A DNA stretch of 64,000 bases. Source: Mesorhizobium carmichaelinearum. Its GTDB lineage: Bacteria; Pseudomonadota; Alphaproteobacteria; Rhizobiales; Rhizobiaceae. The stretch spans positions 1-64,000 of the forward strand of contig NZ_FZQR01000004.1 in NCBI RefSeq assembly GCF_900199455.1, written 5' to 3'. Each line of letters opens with the position of its first letter. The first letter of the stretch is position 1. A model generated the notes under the pieces. The model was not told the DNA's origin and searched no databases. It worked only from the letters and a program-made list of their open reading frames with translations. The position numbers and the translations under genes were made by a program. Positions 27,868-40,119 of the stretch are shown piece by piece.

Positions 27868-28622
27868 GTTCGCTATCCAGCCTGGCGCGCATCGCCTTGT
27901 CGCTCGGTCTTCCCTCGGGCCTGCTCGACCGCGGGCCGTCGCTGCGCGGTACGAAATTCCTTGCCAGGGCGGCGCTGAAGGCACGCTTCGGTGGGGCAGG
28001 GCAGCCGTTCCAGATGGTCAATGTCGGCGCTTGCGACGGCGCGCTGTTCGACGACGTCACGCCATGGCTGCACAGGATATACGGCGCCCGCGCCATGCTG
28101 GTCGAGCCGATCCCGTACAATCAGAAGCGGCTGCGCGCCAACTATCCCGACACGGACCGCTTCATCATCGAGCCGGTAGCCGTCACCAAGACCAAGGGTA
28201 CGATCACCGTCCACACTTTCGATGCCGCCGCGCTCGAGGCCGGCACGCTGCCGATCGAGTTCATTGGCTGCTCGTCGGTCACTGACACCAATCTGATGTC
28301 GGGCAAGAATGCCTGGGGCGAGGCCGATGCCAACTTCAACAAGTTCGCGCCACACCTGAAAGACATCGAGGTGCCCTCGGAAACGCTGCAGACCTTGCTC
28401 GATCGCAACGGCATCAGCCACATCGATGCCTTCCTCGTCGATTGCGAAGGCGCCGACTGGATCGTCTTCGAACAACTCGACCTCAAACGCTATCGTCCGG
28501 GCATGATCAAGGTCGAGGTTGGTGCGTTGCCGGCCCCGGAGATCGGCCAGGTCGTGGTCAAACTGAAGACGGCGGGTTACCAGGTCGGCTTCCAGGCCGA
28601 GGATATCTGGGCCTTCGCCTGA
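27864..28622 (+). CDS. FkbM-family methyltransferase
   Basis: A 252-residue SAM-dependent O-methyltransferase of the FkbM type. The SAM-binding VNVGACDGALFDD is near residue 52 and LVDCEGADWIVFEQ near 190 is the characteristic second motif. FkbM enzymes often methylate sugar hydroxyls in capsules, LPS or glycolipids. The ATG at 27864 overlaps the preceding stop in an ATGA; the upstream extension to 27801 belongs to the previous gene. It is the last gene of the operon, and O-methylation of the transferred sugar is a plausible role. Confidence 0.83.
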   Translation: MSSLSSLARIALSLGLPSGLLDRGPSLRGTKFLARAALKARFGGAGQPFQMVNVGACDGALFDDVTPWLHRIYGARAMLVEPIPYNQKRLRANYPDTDRFIIEPVAVTKTKGTITVHTFDAAALEAGTLPIEFIGCSSVTDTNLMSGKNAWGEADANFNKFAPHLKDIEVPSETLQTLLDRNGISHIDAFLVDCEGADWIVFEQLDLKRYRPGMIKVEVGALPAPEIGQVVVKLKTAGYQVGFQAEDIWAFA

Positions 28623-28686
28623 GCTTCGCCGCCGACCTTCGTCCACAACAGCAATCAGTGCCGGTTGCCGCGCCGGCCAAATGCGC

Positions 28687-28715
28687 TTGACAAAATAGCG
28701 CCGGCCCATTCAACT
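28687..28715 (+). promoter_or_regulatory. Candidate sigma70 promoter for the thi operon
   Basis: A consensus -35 TTGACA (28687-28692) and a weak -10 TCAACT (28710-28715) are separated by 17 bases, placing transcription start just upstream of the TPP riboswitch. The -10 match is poor. Confidence 0.4.
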
Positions 28716-28719
28716 TGGA

Positions 28720-31772
<3,053 letters not shown>

Positions 31773-31941
31773 GGTTGCAGCCGCCACACTGGCCGACCTG
31801 CTTGCCGCGCTCGACTATGAGGGCGATTGGCTGGCAACGGCCGTCAACAGCGATCTCGTGCACAAAGCCAAGCGGGCGGAGTTCCGGTTGAGCGATGGCG
31901 ACCGGATCGAAATCCTCTCGCCCATGCAGGGCGGCTAGACC

Positions 31942-32715
31942 ATGTTCGAGCTTTATGGAACCGCGCTTCCGTCGCGCCTGCTTCTCGGCACTGCTCAATA
32001 CCCTTCGCCGGCCATCCTTGCCGATGCCGTCAAGGCGTCGGGCACGTCGGTGGTGACCGTCTCGTTGCGCCGTGAAATGGCAGGCGGCAGGGCTGGCGAA
32101 CAATTCTGGTCGTTGATCCGCTCGCTGGGTGTAAAAATCCTGCCCAACACTGCCGGCTGCCACTCCGTCAAGGAAGCTGTCACGACCGCGAAAATGGCGC
32201 GCGAAGTCTTCGGTACTGGCTGGATCAAGCTCGAAGTGATCGGCAACCACGACACGCTGCAGCCGGACGTGTTCGGCCTGGTCGAAGCTGCCCGTATCCT
32301 GTGTGAGGACGGTTTTACGGTATTTCCCTATACCACCGACGATCTTGTCGTCGCCGAGCGGCTGCTGGAGGCGGGCTGCAAGGTCTTGATGCCATGGTGC
32401 GCGCCGATCGGCTCCGCCCTCGGACCTGTCAACATCATGGCGCTGCGTTCGATGCGCGGACATTTTCCTGGCGTCCCGCTGATTGTGGATGCAGGGCTCG
32501 GACGTCCGTCGCACGCGGTGAACGTCATGGAACTCGGCTTTGACGCTGTGCTCCTGAACACAGCGGTCGCCAAGGCGGCCGATCCGGTCGGCATGGCGCG
32601 CGCATTCGGCAAGGCGGTCGATGCCGGCCGTGAGGCCTTTTGCTCGGGCATGATCGAGCCGCGCGACGTCGCCGTGCCATCGACGCCGACGATCGGCAGG
32701 CCGGTTTTCTCATGA
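31942..32715 (+). CDS. thiG: Thiazole synthase
   Basis: A 257-residue TIM-barrel enzyme that builds the thiazole phosphate ring from deoxyxylulose phosphate, dehydroglycine and ThiS thiocarboxylate. Family hallmarks are the [12 protein letters not shown] segment, IKLEVIGN (active-site Lys), [12 protein letters not shown] and [10 protein letters not shown]. Its stop overlaps the thiE start in an ATGA. Confidence 0.96.
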   Translation: MFELYGTALPSRLLLGTAQYPSPAILADAVKASGTSVVTVSLRREMAGGRAGEQFWSLIRSLGVKILPNTAGCHSVKEAVTTAKMAREVFGTGWIKLEVIGNHDTLQPDVFGLVEAARILCEDGFTVFPYTTDDLVVAERLLEAGCKVLMPWCAPIGSALGPVNIMALRSMRGHFPGVPLIVDAGLGRPSHAVNVMELGFDAVLLNTAVAKAADPVGMARAFGKAVDAGREAFCSGMIEPRDVAVPSTPTIGRPVFS

Positions 32716-33317
32716 AGCTCGATCCCTTCTACCTGATCGTCGACAGCGCCGCCTGGATCGAACGGCTGGTGCCGCTCGGCGTCAAGCTGGTGCAGCTTCG
32801 CATCAAGACCATGGATGATGCCGGGTTGCGCGCCGAAATCAGCAAGGCGAAGGCCTTGTGCGCCGAGCAGCAATGCCAACTCATTGTCAACGACCACTGG
32901 CGGCTGGCGATCGAGGAAGGTTGCGACTTCGTGCATCTTGGCCAGGAGGATTTGCAGACCGCCGACCGCTCGCGGATACGGGCAGCCGGCGTGAGGCTCG
33001 GACTGAGCACACATGATGATATCGAACTGGAAACGGCGATGGCCGCCGAGCCTGACTATATCGCGTTGGGGCCTGTCTATCCCACGATCCTGAAGAAGAT
33101 GAAATGGGCGCCGCAAGGGATAGAACGGATCCGCGAGTGGAAGCGCCGGGTCGCACCGATACCCCTGGTCGCCATAGGCGGCCTCAACCCTGACCGGCTC
33201 GACGGTGTCTTCGCCTCAGGCGGCGACAGCGCGGCGGTGGTCACCGACATCACATTGAATGCCGATCCCGAAGCGCGCACGCGGGAATGGATCGAAAAGA
33301 CGGACCGATGGCGCTGA
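32712..33317 (+). CDS. thiE: Thiamine-phosphate synthase
   Basis: A 201-residue ThiE-type TIM barrel that joins HMP-pyrophosphate and the thiazole phosphate. Visible motifs are [20 protein letters not shown] (substrate pocket), VHLGQEDL and IALGPVYPT followed by VAIGGLN. Start at 32712 in an ATGA with thiG; the frame upstream to 32640 is a thiG shadow. It overlaps thiD by 10 bases. Confidence 0.93.
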   Translation: MKLDPFYLIVDSAAWIERLVPLGVKLVQLRIKTMDDAGLRAEISKAKALCAEQQCQLIVNDHWRLAIEEGCDFVHLGQEDLQTADRSRIRAAGVRLGLSTHDDIELETAMAAEPDYIALGPVYPTILKKMKWAPQGIERIREWKRRVAPIPLVAIGGLNPDRLDGVFASGGDSAAVVTDITLNADPEARTREWIEKTDRWR

Positions 33318-34087
33318 AGCGAGACCCTTATGTGCTTGTCGTCGGTGGATCGGACTCCAGCGGTGGGGCTGGAATTGCACGCGATATCGAGACGATCTCT
33401 TCCATTGGCGTGCGCACCTGCCTTGCTGTCACTGCACTAACGGTGCAGACGCACGAAGCCGTCACGGCAATCCATCATGTGCAACCCAGTCTGGTCGCAG
33501 ATCAGATGCGAGCGGCGTTGCAGGCCAACCATGTGGCGGCCATCAAGATCGGCATGCTCGCAACGGCCGATATCATCACCGCCGTTGCCGCCGTGCTGCG
33601 CGAAAATCCGCAGGTGCCGGCAGTGCTCGACCCCGTGCTGGCCTCGACGTCAGGCCGGGCGCTCCTGGAAGCAGGTGCCATCGCCGCCATGAAAAGTGAT
33701 CTGATGCCGCTTTGCCGTCTCGTCACACCCAATCTCGTCGAACTGGCGCTCCTTGTTGGCTCGGAACTGGCGTTGGACGAGGACGGCGCAGTGTTGCAAG
33801 GCCAGGAATTGATGGCCGCCGCAGCGCAGGCCCTGGTGATCAAGGGCGGCCACGCATCGGGGCCTCGATCAACTGACATTCTGTTGCGCTCCGATCAAGA
33901 GCCAATCCGCTTCGACACACCGCGCCTTGCCGCATCGATGCGCGGGACGGGCTGCATGCTGGCCAGCGCGATTGCGGCGCATCTGGCGAAGGCGAACCCG
34001 CTTGAAGACAGCGTGCGCGAAGGCAAGCGGCTTGTCTTCGAGAAGCTCCTGGGGAGTTTCGAATGCGAATCCAACTCTGTCGCGTAA
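33308..34087 (+). CDS. thiD: Hydroxymethylpyrimidine (phosphate) kinase
   Basis: A 259-residue ribokinase-fold kinase that phosphorylates HMP and HMP-P for thiamine synthesis. VVGGSDSSGGAGI at the N terminus and MRGTGCMLASAIAAHL (the GTGC anion hole with catalytic chemistry) near 215 are diagnostic. ATG 33308 overlaps thiE by 10 bases; a further in-frame ATG at 33287 would overlap more and is less likely. It closes the thi operon. Confidence 0.93.
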   Translation: MALKRDPYVLVVGGSDSSGGAGIARDIETISSIGVRTCLAVTALTVQTHEAVTAIHHVQPSLVADQMRAALQANHVAAIKIGMLATADIITAVAAVLRENPQVPAVLDPVLASTSGRALLEAGAIAAMKSDLMPLCRLVTPNLVELALLVGSELALDEDGAVLQGQELMAAAAQALVIKGGHASGPRSTDILLRSDQEPIRFDTPRLAASMRGTGCMLASAIAAHLAKANPLEDSVREGKRLVFEKLLGSFECESNSVA

Positions 34088-34154
34088 AGGAATCCCCACC
34101 AGTGCTGCCAGGGGAAGCGTGTTCGGCCCTCAGGGTCGCTCGGCTTTTTGCCAA

Positions 34155-34163
34155 TGTCGCAAA
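34155..34163. promoter_or_regulatory. TGTCGCAAA motif upstream of the third dehydrogenase gene
   Basis: TGTCGCAAA occurs 68 bases before the start of the flavoprotein at 34231. The same octamer TGTCGCAA/TTGCGACA is found in the regulator promoter at 42029-42036 and in the corrinoid/mttB intergenic region at 55134 and 55256. Shared regulation is an inference. Confidence 0.35.
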
Positions 34164-34230
34164 CAGGCTTCATCAGGCCTACCGCTCCGCCCTATAGTCC
34201 GCCCGCTTTATCACTTTGGAGTCGCGGGCA

Positions 34231-36792
34231 ATGGCAGAGTTTCCGAAAAAGGCGAAGGTCGTCATCATTGGCCTCGGCGGTATTGTCGGCGCATCGATCG
34301 CCCATCACCTGATCGAACGTGGTTGGACCGACATTGTCGGCATCGACAAGTCGGGCATTCCGACCGATATCGGCTCGACCGCGCATGCTTCCGACTTCTG
34401 CTACACGACCAGCCATGATTTCCTGTCCTGCTGGACGACGCTCTATTCCATCGATTTCTACGAGAAGATGGGCCATTACGCGCGCATCGGCGGTCTCGAG
34501 GTCGCGCGCGTCGGCGACGACAGTCGCATGGACGAGATCAAGCGCAAGATCGCCTCGGCGAAAGCTTTTGGCACACGCGCGCGCCTGATCGAACCGGCCG
34601 AGATCAAGGAGAAATTCCCACTGATCGAACAAGACATGGTTCAGGGCGGCCTGTGGGATCCGGATGCCGGCCTTGTCATCCCGCGCTCGCAGACTGTCGC
34701 CGGCAAGCTGGTCGACCAGGCGGAAGCGTCGGGTAAGCTGAAATCCTTCGCCAACACGCCGGCCAAGTCGCTCGTGGTCAAGGACGGCCGCATCAGCGCC
34801 GTGGTGACCGATCGCGGCACGATCGAGGCCGATTATGTCATCGTCTGCGCCGGCATCTGGGGCCGGCTGATCGCCGAAATGGTCGGCGAGGACCTGCCGG
34901 TCATGCCGATCGACCATCCGCTGACTTTCTTCGGGCCCTATAACGAGTTCGCCGGCACCGGCAAGGAGATCGGCTGGCCGTTGCTGCGCGATCAGGGCAA
35001 CTCGGCCTATATGCGCGACACCGGCGATCCCAAGACTGCCGAGGGCGGCCAGATCGAGTGGGGCTATTACGAAGAAAACAATCCGCGCCTTTGCCATCCG
35101 CGCGATCTGCTGGAAAAGCATGAGGCACGGCTGTCGCCGTCGCAGCGTGACCTCGACATGGAGCAGATCCTGGCGCCGCTCGAGCGCGCCATGGAGCTGA
35201 CGCCGATCCTGGGCGAACTCGGCTATAACGAAAGCCATTCCTTCAACGGCCTGCTGCAGGTGACCGCCGACGGTGGCCCGTCGATGGGCGAAAGCCAGAA
35301 GGTGAGGGGGCTCTGGTACGCCGTCGCCATCTGGGTCAAGGACGGCCCCGGCGTGGGCAAGCTGATCGCCGACTGGATGACCGACGGCCGCACGGCGATC
35401 GACCACCACGCCATCGACTATGCGCGCTTCTATCCGCACCAGACCAAGGAGCAGTTCATCTGGGATCGCTGCACCGAGACGGCGATGAAGGTCTATAATC
35501 CGGCGGTGCATCCGCGCGAGCCTTTCTCCAAGGGCCGCGACATCAGGCGCTCGCCGTTCTGGGAGCGCGAGAAGGAGCTCGGCGGCTACTTCATGGAGCT
35601 GGGCGGCTGGGAGCGCGCCCATGGCTACGCCGCCAACGAGCACCTGCTTGAGAAGTATGGCAACCGGGTACCCGTACGTGAGAACGAGTGGGACAACCGC
35701 CATTTCTGGCGCGTCTCCAATGCCGAGCACCTGGCGATGAGCGAGGATTGCGGCATCGTCAACCTCTCGCACTTCTCGATGTATGACGTCGAAGGGCCAG
35801 ACCATGTCGCGCTGCTGGAATGGCTGTGCGCAGCCAAGATCGGCGGCGACAACAATATCGGCAAGGGCATCTACACCCACTTCCTCGACGAGGAAGGCAT
35901 GGTGCGCGCCGATTTCACCGTCATCCGCATGGCCGATCGCTGCCGGGTGATCGACGGCGCCGACGCCGGCCCGCGTGACTTCCGCTACATGCAGCGCACC
36001 GCGCAGGACAAAGGCTTTGACGCCACTATCACCGATGTGACCGAGAAATACGTCACCATCGGCATCTGGGGCCCGAATGCCCGCACCACCTTGCAGAAAG
36101 TGGTCGAGAATCCCGAGGGCCTTTCGATAGAAAACTTCCCGTTCGCGGCGATCAAGCCGGTCAGGATCGGCGGCAAGGATGTCACCGCGTTCCGCATCTC
36201 CTATGTCGGCGAGCAGGGCTGGGAACTGCATATGCGCTACGAGGACGGCCTGGCCGTCTGGGACGCGCTGCGCTCGACCGGCGTCATGCCGTTCGGTGTC
36301 GAGACCTATGCCAATACGCGGCGCATGGAAAAGAGCCTGCGGCTGCAGAACGCCGACCTCTTGACCGAGTACAATCTGCTGGAAGCCGATCTCGCCCGTC
36401 CGAAGGTCAAGGAGAACGATTTCTGCGGCAAAGCCAAGCATGTCGAATACCGCGCCCGCGAGCATCAGCCTGCGACCTTGTGCACGCTGGTGATGACCGA
36501 AAACACCGATTCCAAGGGTGTGGCGCGTTATCCCGTGGGCACCATGCCGGTGCTGGATCCCGCCACCGGTGAGACGCTGGTCGACGAACTCGGCCGCCGC
36601 TCCTTCACCACATCGGTCGCCTATGGCCCGACCATCGGCAAGAACATCGCGCTTGCCTATCTGCCGCGGGCGTATGCGCAGGAAGGCCGCAAGCTCAATG
36701 TCGAGTATTTCGGTGAGACCTATCCGGTCGAAGTCGCAGGCGTCGGCTACAAGCCGCTCTACGACCCGGAGAACCTCAAGCCGCGCAGCTGA
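34231..36792 (+). CDS. Dimethylglycine dehydrogenase-like flavoprotein, third copy
   Basis: An 853-residue protein of the DAO-plus-GcvT architecture. GLGGIVG (14-20) starts the FAD domain, and GSTAHASDFC (His52) replaces the usual TWHAAG but keeps the histidine at the covalent-FAD position. The folate-binding C-terminal half starts near 450 and includes YVGEQGWELH. It is more divergent than the two copies at 152-7140. ATG 34231 follows GGAG by 9 bases; an in-frame TTG at 34216 adds 5 residues. It is monocistronic with a strong terminator and carries TGTCGCAAA in its promoter. Dimethylglycine or another N-methyl amino acid is the likely substrate. Confidence 0.87.
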   Translation: MAEFPKKAKVVIIGLGGIVGASIAHHLIERGWTDIVGIDKSGIPTDIGSTAHASDFCYTTSHDFLSCWTTLYSIDFYEKMGHYARIGGLEVARVGDDSRMDEIKRKIASAKAFGTRARLIEPAEIKEKFPLIEQDMVQGGLWDPDAGLVIPRSQTVAGKLVDQAEASGKLKSFANTPAKSLVVKDGRISAVVTDRGTIEADYVIVCAGIWGRLIAEMVGEDLPVMPIDHPLTFFGPYNEFAGTGKEIGWPLLRDQGNSAYMRDTGDPKTAEGGQIEWGYYEENNPRLCHPRDLLEKHEARLSPSQRDLDMEQILAPLERAMELTPILGELGYNESHSFNGLLQVTADGGPSMGESQKVRGLWYAVAIWVKDGPGVGKLIADWMTDGRTAIDHHAIDYARFYPHQTKEQFIWDRCTETAMKVYNPAVHPREPFSKGRDIRRSPFWEREKELGGYFMELGGWERAHGYAANEHLLEKYGNRVPVRENEWDNRHFWRVSNAEHLAMSEDCGIVNLSHFSMYDVEGPDHVALLEWLCAAKIGGDNNIGKGIYTHFLDEEGMVRADFTVIRMADRCRVIDGADAGPRDFRYMQRTAQDKGFDATITDVTEKYVTIGIWGPNARTTLQKVVENPEGLSIENFPFAAIKPVRIGGKDVTAFRISYVGEQGWELHMRYEDGLAVWDALRSTGVMPFGVETYANTRRMEKSLRLQNADLLTEYNLLEADLARPKVKENDFCGKAKHVEYRAREHQPATLCTLVMTENTDSKGVARYPVGTMPVLDPATGETLVDELGRRSFTTSVAYGPTIGKNIALAYLPRAYAQEGRKLNVEYFGETYPVEVAGVGYKPLYDPENLKPRS

Positions 36793-36820
36793 GGTTTCGG
36801 CCGGAGCAACGGACTGATCG

Positions 36821-36856
36821 CAAAAGCCTGGCTTCGAGCCGGGCTTTTGTCTTTTT
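36821..36856 (+). terminator. Rho-independent terminator
   Basis: CAAAAGCCTGGC and GCCGGGCTTTTG form a stem with a single mismatch around TTCGA, followed by TCTTTTT. It lies 28 bases after the dehydrogenase stop. Confidence 0.9.
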
Positions 36857-36886
36857 AAGCGTGCGATTTTCGCTTACCCTTGCGGC

Positions 36887-37735
36887 ATGTCTGCTTTCCC
36901 TTGTGCAAGACATCTCCTTTCCGGGTGCGCTGCGCTGGCGCTGATGCTCTGGCTGGCGCCTCCGTCTCGCGCGGACGAGCCGGTCGATGTCGAACTGGTG
37001 CTGGCCGTCGATGTTTCGCTGTCGATGTCGGCGGACGAGCTCGAGATCCAGCGTCATGGCTACGCGGCGGCGCTGACGCATGACAATGTGCTGCAGGCGA
37101 TCGCCGATGGCGCCCATGGCAAGATCGCCGTCACCTATGTCGAATGGGCCGGCACCACATGGCAACGCGTCATCGTGCCATGGACGGTCATCGCCAACCG
37201 TGCCGATGCGGAGCGGGTGGTCGCACAATTGTCCGCCCAGCCGCCGAACAGCGCACGACGCACCTCGATCTCCGGTGCGCTGGAGTTCGGCAGCGACCTT
37301 TTCGCCGAAAGCGGCTACCAGGGGACCAAGCGGGTCATCGACATTTCGGGCGACGGACCCAACAATCAGGGCGCGCCGGTCAATCTCACCCGCGATGGCG
37401 TGGTCAGGCAAGGCATCATCATCAACGGCCTGCCGCTGATGACCCGGGGCGGCTTTTCCGGCGCCTACGACGTCAACGATCTCGACCGCTATTACAGCGA
37501 CTGTGTCATCGGCGGCCCCGGCGCCTTCATGATCCCGGTCAACGACTGGACGCAATTTCCCGAAGCCATACGCCGCAAGCTGGTGCTGGAACTTGCCGGT
37601 CCGGCGTCACCGCAATGGGCGGCGGAGGAGGCGGATCATCCGCCAGTGGTGCTGGCTCAGGACAAACCCCCAGCCGACTGCCAGATCGGCGAGAAAATGT
37701 GGCGCAACCGCAGCTGGATGCTGGACAGCCGCTAG
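36887..37735 (+). CDS. DUF1194 (VWA-like) exported protein
   Basis: A 282-residue protein with an N-terminal signal peptide (hydrophobic residues 12-25, likely cleavage after SRA at 27-29). A DUF1194 domain follows, with a VWA-type MIDAS core, AVDVSLSMS at about 40-48. DUF1194 proteins are common in Hyphomicrobiales and have no assigned function; metal-dependent protein binding in the periplasm is plausible. It stands alone, 88 bases before a small crystallin-like gene. Confidence 0.85.
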   Translation: MSAFPCARHLLSGCAALALMLWLAPPSRADEPVDVELVLAVDVSLSMSADELEIQRHGYAAALTHDNVLQAIADGAHGKIAVTYVEWAGTTWQRVIVPWTVIANRADAERVVAQLSAQPPNSARRTSISGALEFGSDLFAESGYQGTKRVIDISGDGPNNQGAPVNLTRDGVVRQGIIINGLPLMTRGGFSGAYDVNDLDRYYSDCVIGGPGAFMIPVNDWTQFPEAIRRKLVLELAGPASPQWAAEEADHPPVVLAQDKPPADCQIGEKMWRNRSWMLDSR

Positions 37736-37823
37736 CTTGGGCTGCGGGCTGGAGCATTGGCAAACGGTCCGGACCGCGCTATCCAGCAGTGGGGGACCGC
37801 GGTCGAAACCGAGGAAATAAGAG

Positions 37824-38165
37824 ATGAAACGCCTTGCCATCCTGACAGCTGTCGCGTCCGTGCTTTTTGCCGACGGCGCCAGCGCCCAATACAACGACCA
37901 GCCTGCCTGCGTCATGTTCGAGCACGCGAATTTTCGCGGACGATCCATCGAAATGGCGCCCAATGATTCGGTAAGTTTTCGTGGCGGTCAGTTCTGGAAC
38001 GATCGTGTGTCGTCGGTGTTCGTTAGCCGCGGCTGCACGCTCATAGCCTATGAGGATACGCGGATGGGCGGCAGTTCGATTGAGATCAGCCGCAGAGCCC
38101 GCTATCTCGGAGGCGACTGGAACGATCAGATCTCGTCCGCCGAGTGCGTCTGCGACGGCTATTGA
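37824..38165 (+). CDS. Beta/gamma-crystallin-fold exported protein
   Basis: A 113-residue secreted protein with a signal peptide (residues 1-21, cleavage after ASA). Two Greek-key halves are visible as repeated patterns: ACVMFEHANFRGRSIEM and LIAYEDTRMGGSSIEI, each ending in WNDR/WNDQ-x-SS. Such bacterial proteins often bind calcium or inhibit proteases (the inhibitor I36 type). GAGGAAATAAGAG precedes the ATG at good spacing. Function in this organism is unknown. Confidence 0.82.
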   Translation: MKRLAILTAVASVLFADGASAQYNDQPACVMFEHANFRGRSIEMAPNDSVSFRGGQFWNDRVSSVFVSRGCTLIAYEDTRMGGSSIEISRRARYLGGDWNDQISSAECVCDGY

Positions 38166-38304
38166 CGGGCACGGCTTCTGCCCGGCTGAGCGTCGGCGAC
38201 GAGGCAATCGCGGCGACCGTGCCGCCGAACACGTTCCTGTTGATTGACAAGCCGATTGGCGTCTGTGAACAATTTCCCTCAAGACAAACAAAAGGGGAAC
38301 TCAC

Positions 38305-39255
38305 ATGAACCGGATCGCCGTTTTTGCCGCGACTTTGACGCTTGCCGCCAGCCTGTCCGCGCCGGTGATGGCCGCCACATCGGTCACCATCGGCATCAGC
38401 GGCTGGACCGGCTTTGCACCGCTGACGCTTGCCAAGCAGGCAGGCCTCTTCGAGAAGCACGGCCTCGACGTGACCTTGAAGAAGGTGCCTCAGGCCAGCC
38501 GTCCGCTCGCCATCGCCAGCGGCGACCTGCAATGCGCCGCCACCACCGTCGAGACTTGGCTGGTGTGGAACGCCAGCGGGGTGACCACCAAGCAGATCTT
38601 CCAGCTCGACAAATCCTATGGCGCCGACGGCATTGTCGTGCGCAACGACATCAAGTCGGTCGCCGATCTCAAGGGCAAGAGCGTCGCCTCCTCGGCGCCG
38701 GGCACGTCGCCCTATTTTCTGCTCGCCTGGGTGCTGAACAAGAACGGCATGTCGACCAAGGACGTGACGGTCGTCAATCTCGAGCCGGACGCCGCAGCGC
38801 AGGCCTTCCTTGCCGGCCAGAACGATGCCGCCGTCACCTATGAGCCGTTCATTTCGGCGGTGCGCGACAAGGCCGACCAGGGCCACATACTGGCGACCAC
38901 GCTCGACTACCCGATGGTTCTCGACACGGTCGGCTGCACACCCGAATTCCTCAAGGCCAATCCGGACGCGGCCAAGGCGCTTGCCGACAGCTATTTCGAG
39001 GCGCTCGACCTGATCAAGAAAGACCCGCAGAAATCCTACGAAATCATGGGCGCTGACGTGAAGCAGTCGGCCAAGGAATTCGAGGATTCGGCGAAGTACC
39101 TGAAATGGGCCGACAAGGCCGAGAACAAGCAGTTCTTCACCAAGGAATTCCTGGACTTTTCCAAGACCGCCGGCGACTTGCTGCTGCAGATGGGGCTGAT
39201 CAAGGAAGCCCCCGACGTTGCCACGCTGGCCGACACCAGCGCGGTGTCCAACTGA
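38305..39255 (+). CDS. ABC transporter substrate-binding protein, NitT/TauT type
   Basis: A 316-residue periplasmic binding protein of the SsuA/TauA/NrtA fold. The signal peptide ends at VMA-A near residue 24. The mature start TSVTIGISGWTGFAPLTLAKQAGLFEKHGL is typical of the family, which binds sulfonates, taurine, nitrate or pyrimidine precursors; the ligand is not assignable. AAAAGGGGAA provides the ribosome binding site. It is the first gene of a complete three-gene importer, with an intercistronic hairpin after it that probably boosts binding-protein mRNA. Confidence 0.9.
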   Translation: MNRIAVFAATLTLAASLSAPVMAATSVTIGISGWTGFAPLTLAKQAGLFEKHGLDVTLKKVPQASRPLAIASGDLQCAATTVETWLVWNASGVTTKQIFQLDKSYGADGIVVRNDIKSVADLKGKSVASSAPGTSPYFLLAWVLNKNGMSTKDVTVVNLEPDAAAQAFLAGQNDAAVTYEPFISAVRDKADQGHILATTLDYPMVLDTVGCTPEFLKANPDAAKALADSYFEALDLIKKDPQKSYEIMGADVKQSAKEFEDSAKYLKWADKAENKQFFTKEFLDFSKTAGDLLLQMGLIKEAPDVATLADTSAVSN

Positions 39256-39278
39256 CCGTCCGGCCTTTGCCCATCATG

Positions 39279-39299
39279 CGGCGGCGCCTGGCGCCGCCG
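39279..39299 (+). other. Intercistronic GC hairpin after the binding-protein gene
   Basis: CGGCGGCGCC (39279-39288) and GGCGCCGCCG (39290-39299) are perfect 10-base arms. There is no T-tract. Hairpins in this position commonly stabilise the upstream binding-protein mRNA or attenuate the permease. Confidence 0.6.
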
Positions 39300-39345
39300 T
39301 CTTCTCCTGGACAAGTGACGATCTGAAGATGGGGACGATTTGAAG

Positions 39346-40119
39346 ATGCGCCCCTTGCATCCAGTCTCGCCGGGCCTGCGAACCGTGCTCGGCATTTCCT
39401 TCTTCGTGCTGTTCGTCGCCTTCTGGGCCTGGATCACGCTTGGCGGGCACGTCAACCGCATCTTCCTCGCCGATCCGCTGTCGATGCTGCGAGACGGCTG
39501 GCGGCTGCTGGTCGAGGATCGTTTCTGGCTCGACATACTGATCACCATCTGGCGCGTCTTCGGCGGCTTCGTGCTGGCGTCGGTCGTCGCGGTGCCGATC
39601 GGCATCGCCATGGGCGCCTGGAAGCCGGTGGAGGCATTCCTGGAACCCTTTGTCTCCTTCGCCCGCTATTTGCCGGCCTCGGCCTTCATTCCGCTGCTCA
39701 TCCTGTGGGCCGGCATCGGCGAGTTGGAAAAATTGCTGGTCATCTTCGTCGGCTCGGTGTTCCAGATCATCCTGATCGTCGCCGTCAAGGTCGGGTCGAC
39801 ACGGCGCGACCTGGTCGAGGCCGCCTCTACGCTGGGCTCGACCAACAACGGTATCGTCAAACGGGTGATCATGCCGGCCAACGCGCCCGAAATCGCCGAG
39901 ACGCTGCGGCTGGTGCTCGGCTGGGCCTGGACTTATGTCATCGTCGCCGAACTGATCGGCTCGTCGTCGGGCATCGGCTACATGATCATCAACAGCCAGT
40001 CACGGTTGGCGACCGGACAGATCATCTTCGGCATCATCGTCATCGGACTGATCGGGCTGTTGTCCGATTTTGCCTTCAAGGCCTTCAACCGCTGGCTCTT
40101 TCCATGGAGCCTGGCGTGA
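39346..40119 (+). CDS. ABC transporter permease, NitT/TauT type
   Basis: A 257-residue inner-membrane permease of the BPD_transp_1 family with six predicted helices and the EAA-loop segment EAASTLGSTNNGIVKRVIMPANAPEI, which contacts the ATPase. The ATG at 39346 is favoured over the in-frame TTG at 39340. The start region lies in a short direct repeat (ACGATCTGAAGATG / ACGATTTGAAGATG). It overlaps the ATPase start in a GTGA. Confidence 0.9.
   Translation: MRPLHPVSPGLRTVLGISFFVLFVAFWAWITLGGHVNRIFLADPLSMLRDGWRLLVEDRFWLDILITIWRVFGGFVLASVVAVPIGIAMGAWKPVEAFLEPFVSFARYLPASAFIPLLILWAGIGELEKLLVIFVGSVFQIILIVAVKVGSTRRDLVEAASTLGSTNNGIVKRVIMPANAPEIAETLRLVLGWAWTYVIVAELIGSSSGIGYMIINSQSRLATGQIIFGIIVIGLIGLLSDFAFKAFNRWLFPWSLA

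Noticed and set aside
34192..36465. 757-codon minus-strand frame over the third dehydrogenase gene
   Set aside because: Antisense shadow. The plus strand has complete FAD and GcvT domains and a ribosome binding site.
34231..36792. DMSP demethylase (DmdA)
   Set aside because: DmdA is a single GcvT-like domain of about 370 residues. This protein has an additional full FAD domain.
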